Positions 22,869-27,693 of a stretch of 27,693 nt of DNA are shown one piece after another. The notes under the pieces are model-generated. The model was not told the origin of the DNA. It made no database searches and worked only from the letters and a program-made list of their open reading frames with translations. A program made the position numbers and the translations under genes. Source of the stretch: an uncultured Flavobacterium sp. (GTDB taxonomy: Bacteria > Bacteroidota > Bacteroidia > Flavobacteriales > Flavobacteriaceae); the NCBI RefSeq assembly GCF_946479975.1, contig NZ_CAMLIX010000035.1, forward strand, positions 1 to 27,693, read 5' to 3'. Every line of letters begins with the position of its first letter. Position 1 is the stretch's first letter.

Positions 22869-23276
22869 ATGATAAAGAAAATAAGCCAAATTGCTTTTGC
22901 GATTATTCTAATAATCTCTTTTGCAGGCTGTAAAAATACCAAACAGAAACTTCAGGAATATGTTGTTACGTACAACAAAACAATTGCACCAAGTTTTAGA
23001 GCCGACGATGTAACGCTTACCACAGCAAGAGGTTACATTAATGATGATAAAATTGAGTTACGATTTGAAACCAATTTAGAGCAAACTGAAGCTAATAAAT
23101 CGGCTGCTGTAATTTCTTTTCCAAAATTGATAAAATTAATGATTGATAAAGATCAAATTCCTAGACAATTAATTGAAGAAGGAGTTCAATTTGATGTTTA
23201 TTTTCTTGCTGATGACAATACTGTTTTAGATAAAGAAGTTTTAAAAGGAGAATCTCTAAAAGATTTTTTGAAATAA
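22869..23276 (+). CDS. Small lipoprotein, copy 1 of a tandem paralog pair
   Basis: A 135-residue predicted lipoprotein: signal peptide ending ISFAG with the lipid Cys at 21, followed by KNTKQKLQEYV. The mature part reads as one compact alpha/beta domain with NDDKIELRFETNLEQ, SFPKLIKLMIDKDQI and EEGVQFDVYFLADDN. I recognise no named family. It starts 5 bp after the GH88 stop, so it is probably translated from the same mRNA, and it ends at its own terminator. A paralog follows at 23517 under a separate promoter. Both are likely envelope lipoproteins of unknown role. Confidence 0.8.
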   Translation: MIKKISQIAFAIILIISFAGCKNTKQKLQEYVVTYNKTIAPSFRADDVTLTTARGYINDDKIELRFETNLEQTEANKSAAVISFPKLIKLMIDKDQIPRQLIEEGVQFDVYFLADDNTVLDKEVLKGESLKDFLK

Positions 23277-23316
23277 AAGAACATTTCTAGTCAATTTAAT
23301 TCTTACATAATAAAAG

Positions 23317-23347
23317 TCTCTTTAAGTTTAATTTAAAGAGATTTTTT
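23317..23347 (+). terminator. Terminator after lipoprotein copy 1
   Basis: TCTCTTTAA (23317-23325) pairs with TTAAAGAGA (23333-23341), followed by six T. It ends the GH88-lipoprotein transcript. The rest of the 23277-23516 gap is AT-rich and holds the promoter of the second copy. Confidence 0.85.
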
Positions 23348-23454
23348 GCATTTATAGTTAAAAACATGATTTTGTATTCTTACAGTTTTTCTTTTTTATT
23401 GTTGTAATTCATTTGTATTCAAATGTTTATATTATCATTTTTATTGAATGGATG

Positions 23455-23485
23455 TTGTTTTTGATTTGTAAATTAATTATGTTTG
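23455..23485 (+). promoter_or_regulatory. Promoter of lipoprotein copy 2
   Basis: A perfect -7 box TATGTTTG at 23478-23485 has a TTG -33 element at 23455-23457, with a 20-bp spacer. It lies 31 bp before the ATG at 23517. Together with the terminator upstream, it separates copy 2 from the GH88 operon. Confidence 0.75.
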
Positions 23486-23516
23486 AGTTAAAAAATAACT
23501 ATAAAACCAATAATTT

Positions 23517-23948
23517 ATGAAAAAAATTACCCAAATCGCATTCGCATTCGCTTTTGCTCTTTTTTTAGTAAGCTGTAAAAACACCAAGCAGAAAATTCAG
23601 GAACATGTAAGTAGTTACAACAATTCATCCTCTATAAAAGGAAACGGAATTACGAGTACAACAGCTAAAGCTTTTCTAAATGACAACAAAATTGAAATTA
23701 GAATTGAAACGAATTTAGAAGAAAACGATGCAAACAAAATTGCCTACGAAGGATCTTTTCCTGACCTATTAAAGGAAATGATTAAGAATGATCAAATTTC
23801 TTCATCGCTTATTGGAGAAGGAGTAAAATTTGATGTTTATTTTTTAGCATATAATAATGCTATTTTAGCCCAAAAATTAGTTGGTTCAGAAGAATTAGCT
23901 GCTTTAGAAGGAGAATCAAAACAAAATAAAGAAACAGCAAAATTGTAA
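23517..23948 (+). CDS. Small lipoprotein, copy 2 of a tandem paralog pair
   Basis: A 143-residue predicted lipoprotein with the lipid Cys at 20 (LFLVSC). It is clearly paralogous to the gene at 22869. Shared blocks are CKNTKQK-[LI]-QE, TTA-[RK], ND-[DN]-KIE-[LI]-R-[FI]-ETNLE, ANK, SFP, DQI, and EGV-[QK]-FDVYFLA. The copies diverge most just after residue 35 and at the C-terminus, where this one ends in a polar tail (EGESKQNKETAKL). It has its own promoter and shares a bidirectional terminator with the convergent glutamate-synthase-like gene. The function is unknown. Confidence 0.8.
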   Translation: MKKITQIAFAFAFALFLVSCKNTKQKIQEHVSSYNNSSSIKGNGITSTTAKAFLNDNKIEIRIETNLEENDANKIAYEGSFPDLLKEMIKNDQISSSLIGEGVKFDVYFLAYNNAILAQKLVGSEELAALEGESKQNKETAKL

Positions 23949-23980
23949 TTAAAGCTAGATTTAAAAAGTGAATCTAAAAG

Positions 23981-24014
23981 AAAAGCCTCTTTAAAAAATT
24001 AAAGAGGCTTTTTT
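23981..24014. terminator. Bidirectional intrinsic terminator
   Basis: A perfect 14-bp stem pairs 23981-23994 with 23999-24012 across a 4-nt A loop, with a GCCTCTTTAA core. A-run and T-run ends serve both the lipoprotein gene and the convergent gene ending at 24017. Confidence 0.92.
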
Positions 24015-24016
24015 GT

Positions 24017-25531
24017 TTATGAAAATTGCGTAACGTTTTTTAGTTGATCAGGGAAATACTGATCAGATAAATTTGCAAATTCATCACCACGCATAAAGAT
24101 ATTAATATCCACATCTGCAAAACTGCTTTTTCCTGCAGCCGCTAAAAGCTCATTTGCAGAATGAAGTGTATTTTTATGAAAGTGATACACACGTTCAGAT
24201 TTGTCTGTTACCACCAAACCTTTCATCAGCATTTTGTTCTGAGTAGCAACTCCAGTAGGGCATTCGTTATTATGACATCTTAAAGCTTGAATACAGCCCA
24301 AAGAAAACATAAATCCTCTGGCGCTGTTGCACATATCTGCACCCAATGCAATTGCATGTAGAATAGAATAACCAGAAATGATTTTTCCACTTCCAATAAT
24401 GCGCATTTTATCACGAATTCCTAAACGAATTAAAGTTTGATTTACGAAAATTAAAGCAGGCTCAAAAGGCATTCCAACACCATCTGCAAATTCTAGCGGT
24501 GCAGCGCCGGTTCCTCCTTCGGCACCATCAACGGTAATGAAATCTGGGTAAGTATCTTCGTTAATCATTTCTTGGCAAATAGCTTCGAATTCAGCGGTAT
24601 TTCCAATACATAATTTAAATCCGATTGGTTTTCCGTTTGATAAATCACGTAATTGCTTAACAAAACGAATTAATCCTTTAGAATCAGAAAAAGCGTGATG
24701 ACCAGGAGGAGAAAGAATCATTGTATGTGGTTGGACACCTCTAATTTTTGCAATCTGTTCTGTGTTTTTCGCTGCTGGTAAAACACCACCATGACCTGGT
24801 TTTGCTCCCTGCGAAAGTTTGATTTCGATCATTTTTACATTCGGAAGATTGGCTTTTTCTTTGAAGTTTTCTGGACTAAAATTCCCTTCTGCATCACGGC
24901 AACCGAAATATCCTGTTCCAATCTGCCAAGTTATATCGCCACCGCCAGCTAAGTGAAATTCAGTCAAACCACCTTCTCCTGTATTTTGGTAAAAATTCCC
25001 TTTTTTTGCTCCAATATTAATGGCACGAACGGCGTGTTCGCTTAACGAACCAAAACTCATCGCCGAAACATTAAATAAAGAAGCATTATAAGGCTGTTTG
25101 CAATCTTTTCCGCCAACTAAAAGGCGAGGTAATTCTTCATTGACTTTTGCTGGAAAAATAGAATGTTTTATTCCTTCGTAGTTGTCTGTGTTTAAGTTCA
25201 ATTGAGTTCCGAATGGCGTACTCGAATCAATATTTTTAGCTCTTTGATACACCAAAGAACGCTGGTTTCTAGAAAAAGGTTTTCCGTCTGTAGATTTTTC
25301 GATAAAATATTGCTGGATTTCAGGCGCAATCATTTCAAACAAATATCTGAAATAACCCAGAACTGGGAAGTTTCTTAAAATTGCATGTTTTTTTTGTGAA
25401 GCATTATAAGCTCCAACAATTAATAAAATTGGAATAACAAAAACGAGTAAATAACCTCGGCCAGTATAATAATAAATTGCGGCAACAATTAGAAACAATA
25501 AGAATCCGTATATAAAGAATTTCTTTCTCAT
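24017..25531 (-). CDS. Membrane-anchored glutamate-synthase-like FMN/Fe-S protein
   Basis: A 504-residue protein with two N-terminal membrane helices (about residues 5-20 and 26-42). A glutamate synthase central or GltB2-type domain follows. FMN-barrel motifs are NVSAMSFGSLSEHAV, GEGGLTEFHL, KLSQGAKPGHGG, DGAEGGTGAAPLEF and IGSGKIISG. The 3Fe-4S signature CX5CX4C is intact (Cys413, Cys419, Cys424 in LGCIQALRCHNNECPTG). It lacks the N-terminal glutaminase and the C-terminal GXGXG domain of full GltB, so it cannot be an ordinary glutamate synthase by itself. Such proteins are widespread but poorly understood. It starts 36 bp after the NYN-LOTUS gene and is probably co-transcribed with it. Confidence 0.92.
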   Translation of the reverse strand: MRKKFFIYGFLLFLIVAAIYYYTGRGYLLVFVIPILLIVGAYNASQKKHAILRNFPVLGYFRYLFEMIAPEIQQYFIEKSTDGKPFSRNQRSLVYQRAKNIDSSTPFGTQLNLNTDNYEGIKHSIFPAKVNEELPRLLVGGKDCKQPYNASLFNVSAMSFGSLSEHAVRAINIGAKKGNFYQNTGEGGLTEFHLAGGGDITWQIGTGYFGCRDAEGNFSPENFKEKANLPNVKMIEIKLSQGAKPGHGGVLPAAKNTEQIAKIRGVQPHTMILSPPGHHAFSDSKGLIRFVKQLRDLSNGKPIGFKLCIGNTAEFEAICQEMINEDTYPDFITVDGAEGGTGAAPLEFADGVGMPFEPALIFVNQTLIRLGIRDKMRIIGSGKIISGYSILHAIALGADMCNSARGFMFSLGCIQALRCHNNECPTGVATQNKMLMKGLVVTDKSERVYHFHKNTLHSANELLAAAGKSSFADVDINIFMRGDEFANLSDQYFPDQLKNVTQFS

Positions 25532-25567
25532 GTTTTTAAAAAATTAAATAGGTAATAAATGGGGTAA

Positions 25568-26344
25568 TTAGTTGAATCTTAAACGTACGTACACGTGTTT
25601 GATTCCTTTTTTGTCCGATTCTCTTTCGTCGATTTCAAGAAAATCGGTCAAAGATTTCAGCATTGGAGTCAGCTTAGAATAACCGTAATTTCGAGGGTCA
25701 AATTCAGGTTTTTTCTTCACAATCAAATTGCCGACATCACCAAGAAATGCCCAACCATCGTCATCCTCGATATCTTCAATTGTATCTTCAATAAGTTCAA
25801 TGGTTTGTTTGTCAACTTTATGAAGTGCTTTTTCGGCAGGTTTTTCAACCGGTTTTTTTGTATCGGCGGCTGCTTTTGGCTTTTTCTTTTGAGTGGCGCC
25901 GTCTAGAACTTCAATATAAATAAATCTGTCGCAGGCTACAATAAACGAATTTGGCGTTTTCTTTTCTCCAATCCCAATCACTTTCATTCCAGATTCGCGA
26001 AGTCGTATGGCAAGACGTGTAAAATCGCTGTCGCTGGAAACAATACAGAATCCGTCTAATTTTCCAGAATAAAGTAAATCCATTGCATCAATAATCAGCG
26101 CCGAATCTGAGGAATTTTTCCCCACTGTGTAACTATATTGTTGAATAGGAGTGATCGCATGTTCTAATAAAACACCTTTCCAGCCATTTGCATTTGGTTT
26201 TGTCCAATCGGCATAAATCCTTTTCGTGGTCGGCGTTCCAAATTTTGCAATTTCTTCCATCATGCCTTTTACATTGCTGTACGGCACATTGTCTGCATCA
26301 ATAAGAACTGCCAGTTTTAAATCTTTTGAATTGCTTAAAGGCAT
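25568..26344 (-). CDS. NYN (PIN-like nuclease) and LOTUS/OST-HTH domain protein
   Basis: A 258-residue cytoplasmic protein. Residues 9-147 are an NYN domain of the PIN-like nuclease fold. Acidic residues in the expected places are Asp16 and Asp18 (VLIDADN), Asp80 (NSSDSALIIDAMD), and Asp105 and Asp107 (SSDSDF), giving a possible metal-dependent RNase site. A charged linker (about 150-180, KKKPKAAADTKKPVEKPAEK) leads to a LOTUS/OST-HTH domain at about 190-257 (DDGWAFLGDVG, FDPRNYGYSKLTPML, HVYVRLRF), which binds RNA, often G-rich. The likely role is RNA processing or decay. It has its own -7 box (TAACTTTG, minus strand, 26373-26380) and is followed by the glutamate-synthase-like gene. Confidence 0.92.
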   Translation of the reverse strand: MPLSNSKDLKLAVLIDADNVPYSNVKGMMEEIAKFGTPTTKRIYADWTKPNANGWKGVLLEHAITPIQQYSYTVGKNSSDSALIIDAMDLLYSGKLDGFCIVSSDSDFTRLAIRLRESGMKVIGIGEKKTPNSFIVACDRFIYIEVLDGATQKKKPKAAADTKKPVEKPAEKALHKVDKQTIELIEDTIEDIEDDDGWAFLGDVGNLIVKKKPEFDPRNYGYSKLTPMLKSLTDFLEIDERESDKKGIKHVYVRLRFN

Positions 26345-26372
26345 TATTTTAATATTAAAAATTAAATACTCT

Positions 26373-26380
26373 CAAAGTTA
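26373..26380 (-). promoter_or_regulatory. -7 box of the NYN-LOTUS gene
   Basis: On the minus strand TAACTTTG is a perfect TAnnTTTG match 28 bp before the ATG at 26344. No TTG at standard spacing is visible in the AT-rich upstream sequence. Confidence 0.55.
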
Positions 26381-26482
26381 AAATTAAAATTGGTTTTTAT
26401 AAGAATTGAATGATGAATAAGTGATTAAAAAAGTATTAATTATTTTCATTATAAATAAGATTTTAAGTTTTTAAAATTAATT

Positions 26483-26500
26483 AAAGATAAATTTGTCTTT
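26483..26500. promoter_or_regulatory. Candidate Rrf2 operator, site 1
   Basis: AAAGATAAATTTGTCTTT is an 18-bp palindrome with eight of nine pairs matched. It overlaps the -33 element of the Rrf2 gene promoter. It shares 16 of 18 bases with a second palindrome at 27598-27615, upstream of the last gene. Its place and its AAGAT half-sites suit binding by the Rrf2 protein and autorepression. Confidence 0.6.
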
Positions 26501-26523
26501 TATATAAAACCTCTATATCTTTG
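26493..26523 (+). promoter_or_regulatory. Promoter of the Rrf2-azurin operon
   Basis: A TTG -33 element at 26493-26495 and a perfect -7 box TATCTTTG at 26516-26523 have a 20-bp spacer. It lies 21 bp before the ATG at 26545. The -33 element is inside palindrome site 1. Confidence 0.8.
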
Positions 26524-26544
26524 TAGCGAATTAATTAGAGATGT

Positions 26545-26994
26545 ATGTTTTCAAAAGCGTGTGAGTACGGAATAAGAGCTTCGATATTTATTGCAACCAA
26601 ATCCTCAAAAGGAATTAGGGTTGGAATAAAAGATGTGGCCAAAGAGATCGATTCTCCAGAGCCGTTTACGGGTAAAATTATGCAGATTTTAACCAAAAGC
26701 GGCATTATTCATTCGGCAAAAGGTGTTGGTGGCGGTTTTGAAGTTTCTCCAGAAGCATCTAAAAATATCAAATTGATTCAGATTGTAGATGCTATTGACG
26801 GAAACAAAATTTATAGCGGCTGTGGCATCGGATTAAAAGAATGTTCTGAAATACATCCTTGTCCCGTTCATCATGAATTTAAAAAAATTAGAACCTTACT
26901 TTTAGAAATGCTGACCAAAACTACTTTAGAGCAATTGGCATCAGATGTAAAATCGGGCGATTTCTTTTTAAAAACAATAAACATAAACGATTAA
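26545..26994 (+). CDS. Rrf2-family transcriptional regulator with three Cys
   Basis: A 149-residue winged-helix DNA-binding protein of the IscR/NsrR/RsrR superfamily. It starts with the family signature MFSKACEYGIRASIFIA. It has the recognition helix region PEPFTGKIMQILTKSGII, the wing AKGVGGGFEV, and then SGCGIGLKECSEIHPCPVHH. Cys93, Cys100 and Cys106 (CX6CX5C) are placed like the Fe-S cluster ligands of IscR and NsrR, though the first gap is one residue longer than in E. coli NsrR. It is therefore likely to sense nitric oxide or cluster status. It is followed 22 bp later by an azurin gene, and a likely autoregulatory palindrome overlaps its promoter. I infer NsrR-like function from context, not proof. 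Confidence 0.9.
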   Translation: MFSKACEYGIRASIFIATKSSKGIRVGIKDVAKEIDSPEPFTGKIMQILTKSGIIHSAKGVGGGFEVSPEASKNIKLIQIVDAIDGNKIYSGCGIGLKECSEIHPCPVHHEFKKIRTLLLEMLTKTTLEQLASDVKSGDFFLKTININD

Positions 26995-27016
26995 CATTAA
27001 ATAAATTATCTTAAAA

Positions 27017-27544
27017 ATGAATACAAAAAGCAAAATTTCAGTATTAATCCTTATGGGATTTTTAGCAGTTACTTCTTGCGGTAAAAAAGAGGCAGCTCCT
27101 GCTGATCAAACAGAAACTACCGAATCCTCTACAGAAGGAGAAGCAGCTCCGGTTACGCCAGCTGCGGAAGAAAATGTGTTGGTTATTGAAGGAAACGACC
27201 AAATGCAGTACAATGTAAACGAATTGAAAGCTGTTGCTGGAAAACCAATTAAATTGACTTTGAAACATGTTGGTAAAATTCCAAAAGAAGCAATGGGACA
27301 CAATTTGGTAATTTTAAAAGAAGGAACAGACCAAGCTGCTTTTGCTTTAAAAGCAAATGACGCAAAAGCTACAGATTATATTCCTGCATCTGAGAAAGCT
27401 TCTATCATTGCACACACTAAATTAATTGGTGGTGGAGAAGAAGATACAATCGAGTTTACAATTGATAAAAAAGGATCTTATCCCTTTATTTGCTCTTTCC
27501 CTGGCCACGTAGCCATGATGAAAGGTGTATTAATTGTTGAGTAA
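27017..27544 (+). CDS. Azurin-like blue-copper lipoprotein
   Basis: A 175-residue cupredoxin. The lipoprotein signal peptide ends AVTS with the lipid Cys at 21. An acidic Ala/Thr/Glu/Pro-rich linker (about 22-50) tethers an azurin domain (about 52-175). The type 1 copper ligands are all present: His95 (AMGHNLV), Cys159, His164 and Met168 (FICSFPGHVAMMKG), spaced CX4HX3M as in azurin. It should carry single electrons in the periplasm or at the membrane surface, typically to nitrite reductase, cytochrome c peroxidase or a terminal oxidase. It is co-transcribed with the Rrf2 regulator (22-bp gap) and ends at a clear terminator. This supports a role in denitrification or NO/oxidative stress, which is inferred. 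Confidence 0.95.
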   Translation: MNTKSKISVLILMGFLAVTSCGKKEAAPADQTETTESSTEGEAAPVTPAAEENVLVIEGNDQMQYNVNELKAVAGKPIKLTLKHVGKIPKEAMGHNLVILKEGTDQAAFALKANDAKATDYIPASEKASIIAHTKLIGGGEEDTIEFTIDKKGSYPFICSFPGHVAMMKGVLIVE

Positions 27545-27552
27545 ATAACAAG

Positions 27553-27588
27553 ACTCCAAATGCTGCAATAGGTTTGGAGTTTTTTTTA
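27553..27588 (+). terminator. Terminator of the Rrf2-azurin operon
   Basis: ACTCCAAA (27553-27560) pairs with TTTGGAGT (27573-27580) across a 12-nt loop, followed by eight T. It separates the azurin gene from the next gene, which needs its own promoter. Confidence 0.88.
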
Positions 27589-27593
27589 ATACC

Positions 27594-27619
27594 AATAAAA
27601 GATAATTTTATCTTTTATT
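27594..27619. promoter_or_regulatory. Candidate Rrf2 operator, site 2
   Basis: A perfect inverted repeat with 12-bp arms: AATAAAAGATAA (27594-27605) and TTATCTTTTATT (27608-27619), separated by TT. Its 18-bp core (27598-27615) matches site 1 at 16 of 18 positions. It includes a near -7 box (TATCTTTT at 27609-27616, 7 of 8), so a bound repressor would block the promoter of the gene starting at 27673. Confidence 0.65.
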
Positions 27620-27672
27620 CGAACTAAGACTAAAAAATAAAAAATAACACACAAAATATAAAATTGATTATC

Positions 27673-27693
27673 ATGGAAAATTTAAAAAACAAA
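27673..27693 (+). CDS. Start of a gene cut by the window edge, possibly ric/scdA
   Basis: An ATG at 27673 opens a frame of seven codons (MENLKNK) running off the window end. A di-iron Fe-S cluster repair protein (Ric/YtfE/ScdA) in Bacteroidota would start in a similar way, as I recall. Such a gene would suit the Rrf2 regulator, azurin and shared operator next door. Seven residues cannot prove identity, so the product name is a hypothesis. Confidence 0.4.

Noticed and set aside
25595..25906. Plus-strand Phe-rich frame antisense to the NYN-LOTUS gene
   Set aside because: It is rich in Phe and Cys because Lys/Glu codons read backwards give these residues, and the minus-strand protein has both domains intact.

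Overview
The window looks like chromosomal DNA of a flavobacterium, most likely Flavobacterium itself (Bacteroidota). The evidence is low GC content, repeated matches to the Bacteroidota promoter -7 box TAnnTTTG, lipoproteins with the lipid Cys in contexts such as GISC, AGC and TSC, a subtilase with a type IX secretion (Por) sorting tail, and many families typical of the group (fasciclin lipoprotein, MORN/YwqK repeats, DUF3810, DUF4268, CarboxypepD_reg). No tRNA, rRNA, insertion sequence, prophage or CRISPR array was recognised. This is mostly ordinary core and lineage-specific sequence, with accessory points inside it.

Layout. Positions 1-4052 hold a two-FAS1-domain lipoprotein (-), an exported MORN-repeat protein (+) and an exported protein combining a phosphohistidine domain with a C-terminal ATP-grasp domain (-). 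Positions 4135-8416 form a rightward block: mnmA, a T9SS-secreted subtilase, a FabK/nitronate monooxygenase-type flavoprotein and a small secreted protein. Positions 8424-10858 hold a DUF4268 protein (-), a Nudix CoA-pyrophosphatase-like enzyme and a PlsC-type acyltransferase, separated by several kinds of short intergenic repeat. Positions 10852-13127 (-) hold an ECF sigma factor with a four-helix membrane partner, preceded by a DUF3810 membrane metallopeptidase-like gene. Positions 13182-15189 (+) hold a RelE/ParE toxin-antitoxin pair followed by pepD. Positions 15265-19174 (-) hold a 36-residue Lys-rich protein, a carboxypeptidase-regulatory-domain protein, a DEAD-box helicase with a DbpA-type RNA-binding domain and RG-rich tail, and the house-cleaning NTPase RdgB. 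Positions 19225-23948 (+) hold an ABC half-transporter, a GH88 unsaturated glucuronyl hydrolase and two paralogous small lipoproteins, with a DUF2809 gene on the opposite strand. Positions 24017-26344 (-) pair an NYN-LOTUS protein with a membrane-anchored glutamate-synthase-like flavoprotein.

The right end (26483-27693) is the most coherent functional unit: an Rrf2 regulator with three Cys, an azurin-like cupredoxin lipoprotein, and the first seven codons of a gene that could be the Fe-S repair protein Ric/ScdA. Two palindromes sharing 16 of 18 bases lie upstream of the regulator and of the last gene. I infer a nitric-oxide or redox-stress regulon in which the Rrf2 protein controls both promoters.

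Other points to re-examine are the exported dikinase-like protein with glucan-water-dikinase domain order (2175-4052), an 8-bp-phased CTTAG repeat family (8424-8524 and 10819-10858), four TTGTCA half-sites upstream of the GH88 gene, and an acyltransferase whose catalytic His and Asp have five residues between them instead of four.
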